Of a stretch of DNA of 64,000 bases, positions 1 to 7,584 are shown in pieces. The translations under genes were made by a program, and so were the position numbers. The notes under the pieces were generated by a model. It was given only the letters and a program-made list of their open reading frames with translations, had not been told where the DNA came from and ran no database searches. The stretch's first letter is position 1. The number at the start of each line of letters is the position of its first letter. Source of the stretch: Allobogoriella alba (GTDB taxonomy: Bacteria; Actinomycetota; Actinomycetes; Actinomycetales; Actinomycetaceae); contig NZ_JBHTCQ010000001.1 in assembly GCF_042665525.1 (NCBI RefSeq), positions 1,302,001-1,366,000 on the forward strand. The letters run 5' to 3'.

Positions 1-1
1 C

Positions 2-286
2 AACTTCCCTCTCAAGACCGGGCGCGTGGTCATGGCCCGGCTCACCGAGGACCTGTCCCGGCGCGGTGGTCTCCGCCTGCTCGTCGCCTCCGGCGAGTCG
101 GTGCCCGCGCCCAACAGGTTCCAGGGCAACACCGCGGCCGTCCGCCTGGACGCGGACGCCACCGATTTCGTCCACGGCCTCGTCACCGGCGGCTTCCCGC
201 ACCACACCGTCCTCGCCTGGGCGGACGTGCGACCGCAGCTGCGCACTGCCGCGGACCTGCTCGACATCCCTGTCATCGAATGGTGA
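2..286 (+). CDS. L-fucose isomerase-like protein, C-terminal part (truncated by window edge)
   Basis: The reading frame is open from base 2, so the gene begins before the window; about 94 residues are visible up to TGA at 284-286. The tail runs FPLKTGRV..MARL, then a region with VASGESV and the end HHTVLAWADVRPQLRTAA. This matches the C-terminal domain of the L-fucose/L-arabinose isomerase-like family (COG2407), in which ehHy and GDvR-like positions recur. Those enzymes interconvert aldoses and ketoses in the cytosol. The gene ends 37 bp before the sugar-binding protein gene and is probably the upstream member of the same sugar-catabolic operon. The family call rests on a short tail only, and substrate cannot be inferred. 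Confidence 0.62.
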   Translation, partial: NFPLKTGRVVMARLTEDLSRRGGLRLLVASGESVPAPNRFQGNTAAVRLDADATDFVHGLVTGGFPHHTVLAWADVRPQLRTAADLLDIPVIEW

Positions 287-323
287 ACAGACCCGACCGA
301 CCAGCGTTCGAGGGAGAACCACG

Positions 324-1628
324 ATGAACCGCACCCCTGCACACCTGCCCCGCCGCTCCGCGCTCCACCTCTTCGGGATCGGCGGGCTGGCCGCCGTCGC
401 CTCCGCCTGCGCCGGACCGGGCTCCGGCAGTGGCGGCGACACGTCCGACGAAGGCCTGGCCACCGACGGTCCCGTCGAGGGCGACGTCTCGTTCGCGCAC
501 TGGCGCGCGGAGGACCAGCAGGTCTTCGCCGACCTCATCTCCGCCTTCACCTCCGAGCACCCCGAGGTGAGCATCAACCAGGAGATCTCTCCGTCGAACG
601 ACTACCAGACCACGGCGCTCCAGCGGATCCGAGGTGGGAACATCGGCGACCTCTTCGTGGCGTTCCCCGGCGCGCAGTTCGTCGACATGGTCAGCGCCGG
701 CCTCTACGCCGACCTCTCCGACACCGATGTGGTCGGCCGGTACGAGGCCGACCTGATCAGTGCCGGCTCCCAGGACGGCGTGCAGTACGGGCTGCCCTAC
801 CAGTACGTCTTCAACCAGCCCGTCTCGAACCTCGACGTGCTCGAGTCGGCGGGAGTCACAGAGGCCCCGGAGGACTGGGACGGGTGGCTCGCCATGTGCG
901 AGGCGGTGCTCGCCGCGGGCAAGGTGCCCATGGCCTGGCCCGGCGGCGAGATCGGCAACGCCGGCCACCTGTTCAACGCCATGGTGATGAACAACGCGCC
1001 CAGTGACGACATGTGCGCCAAGATCGAGTCCGGTGAGTACAGGTGCACGGACGACTGGTTCCTCACGACCCTCGGCCAGTACGCCGAGCTGCGACCCTAC
1101 TTCCAGGACAACCCGACCGGCACGGCCGTCGAGCCCGCCGAGCAGATGTTCGCCCAGGGTGAGGCGGCTCTCCTGGTGACCGGCTCGTTCCACATGGCGG
1201 CCGTGCGCCAGCTCGGCGGTGAGTTCCCCATGGGCATGATGGCGCCGATCACCGTCCCGGCCGACGAGGCCCGGTACGAGGGCATCTCGAACGCGACCTT
1301 CATCCTCGGCGTCAACACCGCGTCCGACAACCAGGCCGCCGCCTACGAGTTCCTGAGCTTCCTCTCGGACCCGGCCAACGCGACGACGTACGCCAACGGC
1401 ACCGCCCAGCACGTCACGGTCGCCGACGTCGAGTACGACGACGCCGACCTCGCCGCCACCTCCGAGTGGCTCGACAGGACGACGCTGCTCGCACCGCGAT
1501 TCCAGTTCGTCGATCTCGACATCCGTAACGCGGCCGAGCAGGCGTGCATCGACGTCGTCGGCGGCTCGAGCCCCGACCAGGCCGCCGAGCAGGCGCAGCG
1601 CGTCATCGACCAGCGGATCGAGAGCTGA
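324..1628 (+). CDS. Sugar ABC transporter substrate-binding lipoprotein
   Basis: 434 residues, family 1 extracellular solute-binding protein (MalE/UgpB-like). It captures a sugar outside the membrane and delivers it to the two permeases that follow. The N-terminus has a twin arginine (PRRSALHLFGIGG) and a lipobox ASAC at about residues 29-32, so it is probably a lipoprotein, possibly Tat-exported. A Ser/Gly-rich linker follows the Cys. The start ATG at 324 is chosen because AGGGAG lies 8 bp upstream and the signal peptide begins there; the frame is open further upstream but codes for unrelated residues. No ATPase gene is present in this cluster, so it probably borrows a shared MsiK-type ATPase, as is common in actinobacteria (inference). 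With a GH31 enzyme three genes downstream, the ligand may be an alpha-linked or xylose-containing oligosaccharide. Confidence 0.88.
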   Translation: MNRTPAHLPRRSALHLFGIGGLAAVASACAGPGSGSGGDTSDEGLATDGPVEGDVSFAHWRAEDQQVFADLISAFTSEHPEVSINQEISPSNDYQTTALQRIRGGNIGDLFVAFPGAQFVDMVSAGLYADLSDTDVVGRYEADLISAGSQDGVQYGLPYQYVFNQPVSNLDVLESAGVTEAPEDWDGWLAMCEAVLAAGKVPMAWPGGEIGNAGHLFNAMVMNNAPSDDMCAKIESGEYRCTDDWFLTTLGQYAELRPYFQDNPTGTAVEPAEQMFAQGEAALLVTGSFHMAAVRQLGGEFPMGMMAPITVPADEARYEGISNATFILGVNTASDNQAAAYEFLSFLSDPANATTYANGTAQHVTVADVEYDDADLAATSEWLDRTTLLAPRFQFVDLDIRNAAEQACIDVVGGSSPDQAAEQAQRVIDQRIES

Positions 1629-1644
1629 CCACCGACGACGTCCC

Positions 1645-1683
1645 CGCGCGGCCGGGACCGACCGGAAGGCCGGCCGGGCGCGT
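1645..1683 (+). terminator. GC-rich hairpin between binding-protein and permease genes
   Basis: A GCGCGGCCGG arm (1646-1655) faces CCGGCCGGGCGC (1671-1682), with a few bulged bases and no T-run. A hairpin in the 70-bp gap after a binding-protein gene often limits read-through or protects the upstream message, so that more binding protein than permease is made. Role inferred from position and pairing only. Confidence 0.4.
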
Positions 1684-1698
1684 GGACGAGGAGCATCC

Positions 1699-2652
1699 AT
1701 GACCGCGATCGACGTCGAACGGCCCGGGAGAGCCGGCCACGGCAGCCCTGCCGGGCGCAGGCGCCGCCGGGGCGGATCCACGAGGGTCCCGCCGCTGCTG
1801 TACCTCTTCCCGGTCCCGGCACTGACCGTCTATGTCATCTTCTTCGCCATCCCGGCCCTGCAGGCGATCCAGTACTCCGTGACGGACTGGGACGGCTTCA
1901 GCGCCGAGTACGAGAACGTCGGGCTCGGCAACTTCCAGCGCATCGCCGTCGGTGACGACCTCTTCATGAACGCGCTCGGCAACAACCTCAAGTTCATGCT
2001 GGTGGTGGTCGTCTTCCAGACCCTCTTCGCCCTGCTGCTCGCCGTGCTGCTCGTCCGCAACACCACCGGCTCGACGCTGCTGCGGGGACTCTTCTTCTTC
2101 CCGACGATCCTGTCGTCGGTCTCCGTCGCCTACATCTGGAAGTTCATCTACGACCCGAACTTCGGCCTCGGCAACACGGTTCTCGAGGCCGTCGGCCTCG
2201 ACCAGCTCACCAGCTCGTACCTGGGCAACGACGCGGCGGCCATCTACTGGGTCTCGATCACCCAGGTGTGGTTCCACGCCGGGCAGATGATGGTCATCTT
2301 CATCGCCGGCCTGCAGTCGGTCCCGGTCGAGCTCTACGAGGCGGCCGAGATCGACGGCGCAGGCAGGTGGAGGCAGTTCGTCTCCATCACCTGGCCGATG
2401 ATCGCCCCAGCCACCGCGATCGTCGTCGCCTACACGACCATCCAGTCGTTCAAGGCGTTCGACCTGATCCTCGGCCTCGGTGGCAACCCGCCCAAGACCA
2501 GCCTCGACATCCTCTCCACGAGGATCTACACGACGTTCGCCAACTCCGAGTTCGGCTACGCCGCCGCCGAGTCCCTGGTCTTCATGTTCTTCATCGCCGC
2601 CATCGTCGTCGCCCAGCGTCGCCTGCTGAGGCTGACGCAGAGAGACTTCTGA
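1699..2652 (+). CDS. Sugar ABC transporter permease (MalF/UgpA type)
   Basis: 317 residues. After a basic cytoplasmic N-terminus (about 30 residues, rich in Arg/Gly) come about six membrane segments of the binding-protein-dependent transport type. The cytoplasmic EAA loop that docks the ATPase is visible as EAAEIDGAGRWRQFVSITWP near residue 215. The ATG at 1699 follows GAGGAG at 1688-1693. It works as a heterodimer with the next gene product to move sugar across the membrane. Long N-terminal extensions are usual in the MalF-like partner. Substrate unknown; context (GH31, fucose-isomerase-like gene) suggests an oligosaccharide or sugar. Confidence 0.9.
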   Translation: MTAIDVERPGRAGHGSPAGRRRRRGGSTRVPPLLYLFPVPALTVYVIFFAIPALQAIQYSVTDWDGFSAEYENVGLGNFQRIAVGDDLFMNALGNNLKFMLVVVVFQTLFALLLAVLLVRNTTGSTLLRGLFFFPTILSSVSVAYIWKFIYDPNFGLGNTVLEAVGLDQLTSSYLGNDAAAIYWVSITQVWFHAGQMMVIFIAGLQSVPVELYEAAEIDGAGRWRQFVSITWPMIAPATAIVVAYTTIQSFKAFDLILGLGGNPPKTSLDILSTRIYTTFANSEFGYAAAESLVFMFFIAAIVVAQRRLLRLTQRDF

Positions 2653-2662
2653 GGAGTCCGTG

Positions 2663-3478
2663 ATGCGCGTCAACCCCGCCCGAGGCCTCGTCCTCACCAT
2701 CTACGCGCTGCTGATCGTCGTCCCGGTGGTCGTGGTCGTCTTCGGATCCTTCAAGACGACCGAGGAGCTGTTCGCCTCCCCGTTCGCCCCGCCGGACTCG
2801 TTCTCGCTCGTCAACTACGGGACCGTGCTCGGTGATCAGAACCTGGACCAGGCGTTCGCCAACAGCGTCGTCGTGACGCTGACGTCCGTCGTCCTCACCC
2901 TGGCGCTCGGCAGCCTCGCCGCCTACGGCATCGCCCGCATCCCGGGATGGAAGGGGTGGGTGATCTTCGGCTTCCTCGTGCTGGGGATGTCCGTCCCCGC
3001 CCAGGCGAACATGATCCCGCAGTACGTGCTGTTCAACGAGCTCGGGCTGCTCGACAGCCGCATCGGCCTCGTCCTCATCAACGTCGTCGTCGGCCTGCCC
3101 GTCTCGGTGTTCATCCTCGGCGGGTTCATGAAGACCCTGCCCCGAGAGGCCTACGAGGCCAGCTCCATCGACGGGGCCGGGCCGCTGCGCACCTACTGGT
3201 CGATCGTGATGCCGATGTCGAGACCTTCGGTCGCGGCGACCGCGATCTTTCTCTTCGTCATCCAGTGGAACGAGCTCCTCTACCCGTTGCTCTTCATCAG
3301 CTCGGACGCGAAGAAGACGATCCCGCTCGCTCTTCTGGACTTCCAGGGCGAGTTCCTCACCGACTACCCGCTGCTGTTCACCGGCGTCGTCATCGCCTCC
3401 GTGCCGATGGCGGTGGCCTACGTGTTGCTGCAGCGTCACTTCGTCGCCGGGATCACCGCAGGAGCCGTCAAGGGATGA
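2663..3478 (+). CDS. Sugar ABC transporter permease (MalG/UgpE type)
   Basis: 271 residues with about six membrane spans and the EAA loop EASSIDGAGPLRTYWSIVMP near residue 170, the mark of MalG-like permeases. It is the second half of the channel formed with the preceding gene product. Two starts are possible: GTG at 2660 and ATG at 2663. GAGGAG at 2651-2656 gives the better spacing for ATG at 2663, so that is used. It follows the upstream stop by 10 bp, which indicates one transcript. Confidence 0.9.
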   Translation: MRVNPARGLVLTIYALLIVVPVVVVVFGSFKTTEELFASPFAPPDSFSLVNYGTVLGDQNLDQAFANSVVVTLTSVVLTLALGSLAAYGIARIPGWKGWVIFGFLVLGMSVPAQANMIPQYVLFNELGLLDSRIGLVLINVVVGLPVSVFILGGFMKTLPREAYEASSIDGAGPLRTYWSIVMPMSRPSVAATAIFLFVIQWNELLYPLLFISSDAKKTIPLALLDFQGEFLTDYPLLFTGVVIASVPMAVAYVLLQRHFVAGITAGAVKG

Positions 3479-3485
3479 GGCAAAG

Positions 3486-5816
3486 GTGACCACCACGACG
3501 ACGTCCGAGCAGCACGCCGGACCCCGCGTCCTGCGTCACGTCACGGGCGTCGTCCGTGATGGGGACGCGGTCCGCATCACCGTGCAGGCGTTGCCCGCCG
3601 TGGAGCTGCCCGGCACGCCCGGCTGGCTCACCGGTGAGGACCTGATCGACCAGGGTGTCGAGGTGACGATGCCCAACCTGCCGCGCGAGCTGAGCCTCCC
3701 GCCCCGGACGCCCGAGCAGGTCGACCTGGAGATCAGCCTGGCCGGGCCGTCGACCGCTCGGATCGCGCTCGGGCCGCCCGGCGCCCGGGTCCACCGCGAG
3801 GCGCCGACGTGGCTCGGCATCGTCGTCGTCGAGGGCACGGACGCGCCGCGCGTCGAGGAGGACGACGACGCGGTCACGATCTGCGGCGAGGGCGTCGCCG
3901 TGCGCGTCCAGCGCTCCCCGTTCGCCATCCAGGTTCGCGATGCGGACGGGCGCACGGTGCTGCGCACGGCGGAGCGCCTGCGGCAGGTGGCCGGGTTCCC
4001 GACAGCCCCGCCGGTGCTGCTCGACGACGGCGTCCACCTCAACCTCGAGATGGGCACGGACGAGGAGATCCTCGGCTTCGGCGAGCAGTTCGGCCCGCTG
4101 GTGAAGAACGGACAACGCCTGACGCTGCGCACGGAGGACGCCCTCGGCACCGGGACCGGGATGGCGTACAAGCCCGTCCCGCTGTGGCACTCCACCTCGG
4201 GTTACACCGGCCTGCTCAACACCGGTGCCACGGTGACCGCGGACGTCGGCCACGTCCGGCCCTCGGTCCTGAGCCTGTGGGTCGACGACGAGTCCCTGGA
4301 CCTCTACGTCGTCGGTGGTGAGGACCCGAGAGAACGGCTCGCGGCCTACACCGTCCTGACCGGACGGGCGCCCCGCCCACCGCTGTGGGCCTTCGGCTAC
4401 TGGATGGGCCGATGCCGCTACCACTCGGCCGAGGAGATGCTCACGGTCGCGCGCGCCATGCGTGCGCACGCCGTGCCCTGCGACGTGCTCCACCTGGATC
4501 CCGACTGGCTCGTCGTCGACCGGCTCAACACCGACTTCATCTGGAACACCGACCGGTTCGGCGACCGTCGTGCCTTCGTCGCGGCGCTCGAGGCGCTCGG
4601 CTGCCGCCTGTCTCTCTGGGAGCTGCCGTACCTCGACCCCGCCTCACCGGTCTACGCGGAGGCGGAGGAACGTGGCTACCTCGTCCGCACCACCGTCGGG
4701 GCAGTGGCACACGTCCGGCGCACGCCCACACCTGACGGCCGCGACCGCGCGCTGATCGACTTCACCGACCCCGAGGCCCGAGCCTGGTGGCAGCACAGTC
4801 ACGACCCCTTCCTCGACGACGGCGTCGCGGTGTTCAAGACCGACTTCGGCGAAGGGCTCCCGGACGACGCGGCCCTCGCGGACGGCACGCCGGCCAACCA
4901 TGCGCACAACCTGTACCCACTGCGGTACAACGCCGCCGTCTCCGACCACATCGCCGCGCACACGGGTCGTGCCCCGCTGGTCTGGGGGCGGAGCGGCTGG
5001 GCAGGATCCCACCGTTACCCGGGGCAGTGGGGCGGGGACGCGGAGTCCACCGTCGCCGGCATGCAGGCCACCCTGCGGGGCGGCCTGTCGTACGCGCTCA
5101 GCGCGCCCGGGTTCTGGAGCCACGACATCGGTGGGTTCTTCGGTCCCGAGCTCACCCCCGGCCTCTACGTCCGCTGGACACAGCTCGGCGCGCTCTCGCC
5201 GTTCATGCGTGCTCACGGTCTGCGACCACGCGAGCCGTGGGAGTTCGGAGAGGACGCCCTGCGGATCTCGCGGGAATGGATCAGGCTGCGCTACTCACTG
5301 CTGCCCTACCTCTGGCAGGCCGCCGCCGACTCCGCCGAGCGTGGCCTGCCCATGCTCCGGCCGCTCGCCCTCGAGCACCCCGGGGACCCGGTTGCGCCGC
5401 GTGTGGACGGGCAGTTCCTGCTCGGTGCCGACCTTCTTGTGGTGCCGGTCTTCGACGACGGCACGGCCCCGGTGGCGCGGCGGTTCTACGTCCCGGACGG
5501 CGACTGGTACGACCTCCTCACCGACGAGCCCTTCTCCGGCCCCGGCTTCCGGACCGTCGAGGTGCCGCTGGAACGCATGCCCGTGCTGGTGCGGGCCGGT
5601 GCCGTGCTGCCGCGGGTCGAGGTGGACGCGGACGTGCGGCGCACGGACGATCTCCTCGGGCGGCCGTGGACGCTGCACCTCTACGGCGTCGAGGACGTCG
5701 AGGCCGATCTCGTCGGGTTCGACGGACGCCGCACGCGGGTCTGTGTCGCGGGAGGCGCCGTCGCGGCCACCGGCTCACAGGCCGTCACGGAGGCCGTGCG
5801 GCATCCTCGGCGCTGA
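3486..5816 (+). CDS. GH31 glycoside hydrolase, alpha-xylosidase (YicI)-like
   Basis: 776 residues, the usual length for GH31. It contains an N-terminal beta-sandwich (about 1-290), a catalytic barrel (about 300-640) and C-terminal beta domains. The nucleophile lies in FKTDFGE (Asp453) and the acid/base in WGGDAES (Asp518). The barrel segment with LWELPYLDPASPVY and the FWSHDIGGFFG motif follows the YicI alpha-xylosidase pattern; alpha-glucosidase activity is an alternative. No signal peptide, so it acts in the cytosol on sugar brought in by the importer just upstream. The GTG start lies 8 bp after the permease stop, with GAGG at 3476-3479 as a plausible ribosome site. It would remove alpha-linked xylose or glucose from the non-reducing end of imported oligosaccharides. 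Confidence 0.88.
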   Translation: MTTTTTSEQHAGPRVLRHVTGVVRDGDAVRITVQALPAVELPGTPGWLTGEDLIDQGVEVTMPNLPRELSLPPRTPEQVDLEISLAGPSTARIALGPPGARVHREAPTWLGIVVVEGTDAPRVEEDDDAVTICGEGVAVRVQRSPFAIQVRDADGRTVLRTAERLRQVAGFPTAPPVLLDDGVHLNLEMGTDEEILGFGEQFGPLVKNGQRLTLRTEDALGTGTGMAYKPVPLWHSTSGYTGLLNTGATVTADVGHVRPSVLSLWVDDESLDLYVVGGEDPRERLAAYTVLTGRAPRPPLWAFGYWMGRCRYHSAEEMLTVARAMRAHAVPCDVLHLDPDWLVVDRLNTDFIWNTDRFGDRRAFVAALEALGCRLSLWELPYLDPASPVYAEAEERGYLVRTTVGAVAHVRRTPTPDGRDRALIDFTDPEARAWWQHSHDPFLDDGVAVFKTDFGEGLPDDAALADGTPANHAHNLYPLRYNAAVSDHIAAHTGRAPLVWGRSGWAGSHRYPGQWGGDAESTVAGMQATLRGGLSYALSAPGFWSHDIGGFFGPELTPGLYVRWTQLGALSPFMRAHGLRPREPWEFGEDALRISREWIRLRYSLLPYLWQAAADSAERGLPMLRPLALEHPGDPVAPRVDGQFLLGADLLVVPVFDDGTAPVARRFYVPDGDWYDLLTDEPFSGPGFRTVEVPLERMPVLVRAGAVLPRVEVDADVRRTDDLLGRPWTLHLYGVEDVEADLVGFDGRRTRVCVAGGAVAATGSQAVTEAVRHPRR

Positions 5817-5818
5817 CG

Positions 5819-5840
5819 CGCCGCCCGGTCGCGGGCGGCG
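5819..5840 (+). terminator. Terminator hairpin after the GH31 gene
   Basis: A perfect 9-bp stem, CGCCGCCCG / CGGGCGGCG, with the four-base loop GTCG begins 3 bp after the GH31 stop codon. There is no U-tract, which is common for actinobacterial terminators. It closes the 0.3-5.8 kb operon. Confidence 0.6.
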
Positions 5841-5972
5841 ACGCCCCTTGCCTTGGCGCGTCGCGTGTGCGCAGCATGCTGGTACGGGAAACAACGACGT
5901 CGACCGGCCGGCACACCCCGCTCAGGGGCGCACGGTGGGCGGAGGCGGCGACCTCCGCCAGGTGGGAGAGAC

Positions 5973-7031
5973 ATGGTACGGCTGCTGGCCGCACTCGCCG
6001 GGGCCCTGCTCGCGTCCGTGGGGCTCGGTGCCGGTGCCGTACCCGCGGCCGCGGCGCCTGAGCAGAGCGTCAGCACTGAGTGCAACTACATCGAGGTCGG
6101 CATCGGCGGCCGCGAGGCACCGGCGGTCGTCACCGTCGAGATCGACGGCCGGGTGGTCGACTCCGGTTCTCTGCGGCTCGACAGGGACCAGGCCCAGTAC
6201 ATCTGGTCCTCAGCCCTCGACTTCGACGTCGCGCACGAGTGGTCGGTGACCGTGGAGTCCGAGGACGATGCCGAGGACTGGTCGGACTCCGGGACGACCA
6301 CGCCGTGCGACCGGGATCCCTCGGCTTGGGTCGGGGCCAGCGGGAGCTGCGGAACCGTCTCCGCGACGGTTCAGTCGTTTCCGGCCGGCGTCCTGCGCAT
6401 CGAGGTCGACGGCGAGGTCCTGTTCGAAGAGCGGCTGCAGCGTGGCGTCGGCGGTGAGCTGCCTGATCCGGACCGGTACGGCTACGAGAGCGCCGAGGTG
6501 GAGATCGATCCGACGGTGAGGCACGAGTGGACCGTCATGATCGACGCCGTCGACGACGAGTACGACCACGAGGAGTCCGGTGAGATCGCCCCGTGCACGC
6601 AGGACCCGGACTCCCCGACCGACGTCGCCGTCGAAGCCCGGTGTGACGCCCTGACCGTCGACGTGACCAGCCCCGAGAGCGGCAACATCTGGATCGAGGT
6701 GGACGGGGATCAGGTCAACTCCGGCGACAGCCGGTTCGACCGCTCCCGGTCGGTCACTCAGCGGCTCGATCCCGGGCAGTCGCACGAGTGGGAGGTCGCT
6801 GTCATGCCGGAGAGCGAGCACCGCGCGTCGTTCTGGAACGGCACCACCGCACCATGCGACGACCCGGCCCCGGGCGGTGACGGAACGGGTGGGAGTGGGA
6901 CCGGCGACGACAGGACGGGACCTGCCCTCCCGGGGACCGGCCCCGGAACGTCCTGGCTCTGGCCCGCGGCACTCCTGATCGCCGGCGGGGCCGGTGCGCT
7001 GTGGTGGCGCGAGCGCCGGGTCCGTGGCTGA
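5973..7031 (+). CDS. LPXTG-anchored surface protein with three Cys-bounded repeats
   Basis: 352 residues. A signal peptide (MVRLLAALAGALL... to about residue 28, AAA cleavage region) is followed by three repeats of roughly 80-90 residues. Each opens near a Cys and closes with a PC dipeptide after an HEW-x-V strand (HEWSVTV, HEWTVMI, HEWEVAV). This suggests three acidic beta-sandwich domains, each possibly closed by a disulfide. A Gly/Asp linker leads to LPGTG, a hydrophobic span (WLWPAALLIAGGAGALWW) and a basic tail (RERRVRG), the classic sortase signal. It should be covalently attached to peptidoglycan. No catalytic motif is visible; adhesion or a structural wall role is a guess. The ATG at 5973 is preferred because GGGAGAG precedes it and the signal peptide starts there. 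Confidence 0.75.
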   Translation: MVRLLAALAGALLASVGLGAGAVPAAAAPEQSVSTECNYIEVGIGGREAPAVVTVEIDGRVVDSGSLRLDRDQAQYIWSSALDFDVAHEWSVTVESEDDAEDWSDSGTTTPCDRDPSAWVGASGSCGTVSATVQSFPAGVLRIEVDGEVLFEERLQRGVGGELPDPDRYGYESAEVEIDPTVRHEWTVMIDAVDDEYDHEESGEIAPCTQDPDSPTDVAVEARCDALTVDVTSPESGNIWIEVDGDQVNSGDSRFDRSRSVTQRLDPGQSHEWEVAVMPESEHRASFWNGTTAPCDDPAPGGDGTGGSGTGDDRTGPALPGTGPGTSWLWPAALLIAGGAGALWWRERRVRG

Positions 7032-7051
7032 CAACCTGGCGGTCCGGCCGG

Positions 7052-7504
7052 CTACAGGCTGAACACCATCCGAGGCAGTGTGCGGCCCGGGATGGAGCCA
7101 CTCGGCGAGGTCCCGACCGTGACCGCGCCGAACCGGGCGTAGAACGGCTCCGCGCCGGGGTCCGCGTCGAGACCGACCTCACGCACACCCCGCGCCCGGG
7201 CCTGCCGCAGCGCGGCCGTCAGCAGCGCCCCGCCTACGCCGGTGCCGATCCACGGCGGGTCGACGAACAGCGCGTGCAGCTCGGCCCGCTCGCCGTCCTG
7301 CGTGAGCCGGCTGAACCCGGCGACCTGGCCGTCGACCTCGGCGACGGTCACCCCCTCCAGCCGGTCCTCGTGCACCGTCAGCTCCAGCCGGACGCTCTCG
7401 AGGAACGCGGCGGAGTAGCCCCAGTGGCCCTTCGACCGCAGGGCCAGCGCGGACAGCAGTGGTCCCTCGCCGGAGCGGGCGGGACGAAGCACAGGGTCGG
7501 TCAT
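7052..7504 (-). CDS. GNAT-family N-acetyltransferase
   Basis: About 150 residues, the length of a single GNAT domain. It shows the acceptor half (VTVAEVDGQVAGFSRL), the strand ELHALFVDP and the acetyl-CoA loop near IGTGVGGALLTAALRQARARG, matching the Q/RxxGxG/A signature as GTGVGG. It ends with DPGAEPFYARFGA, the usual final beta-turn. It would transfer acetyl from acetyl-CoA to an amine; substrate unknown. A GTG three codons upstream (7513) is an alternative start; ATG at 7504 is chosen because a GGCGGGG run precedes it. It converges with the surface-protein gene. Confidence 0.78.
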   Translation of the reverse strand: MTDPVLRPARSGEGPLLSALALRSKGHWGYSAAFLESVRLELTVHEDRLEGVTVAEVDGQVAGFSRLTQDGERAELHALFVDPPWIGTGVGGALLTAALRQARARGVREVGLDADPGAEPFYARFGAVTVGTSPSGSIPGRTLPRMVFSL

Positions 7505-7520
7505 CCCCGCCACGGTAGGA

Positions 7521-7543
7521 CGGTGCCGGGGGATCCGGCACCG
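7521..7543 (-). terminator. Terminator hairpin downstream of the acyltransferase
   Basis: A perfect 9-bp inverted repeat, CGGTGCCGG / CCGGCACCG, with a five-base loop lies in the 79-bp gap between the acyltransferase stop and the GNAT start. It probably ends the minus-strand acyltransferase transcript. Confidence 0.55.
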
Positions 7544-7554
7544 GCTTTCCGGGC

Positions 7555-7584
7555 CCGGCCGTGGTGGGTCCGGCCGTGGTGGGT
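7555..7584. repeat. 15-bp perfect tandem repeat (2 copies)
   Basis: CCGGCCGTGGTGGGT occurs twice in direct succession (7555-7569 and 7570-7584), overlapping the last base of the acyltransferase stop codon. It is a small slippage-type duplication with no evident function. Confidence 0.8.

Noticed and set aside
273..1781. Long antisense reading frames opposite the solute-binding protein and most other genes (also at 21402-24116, 37672-39984, 42190-44856, 47307-50141)
   Set aside because: They are long only because high GC leaves few stops in the complementary frame. Their products are Arg/Gly/Val/His-rich without domain patterns, and they lie opposite clear genes.
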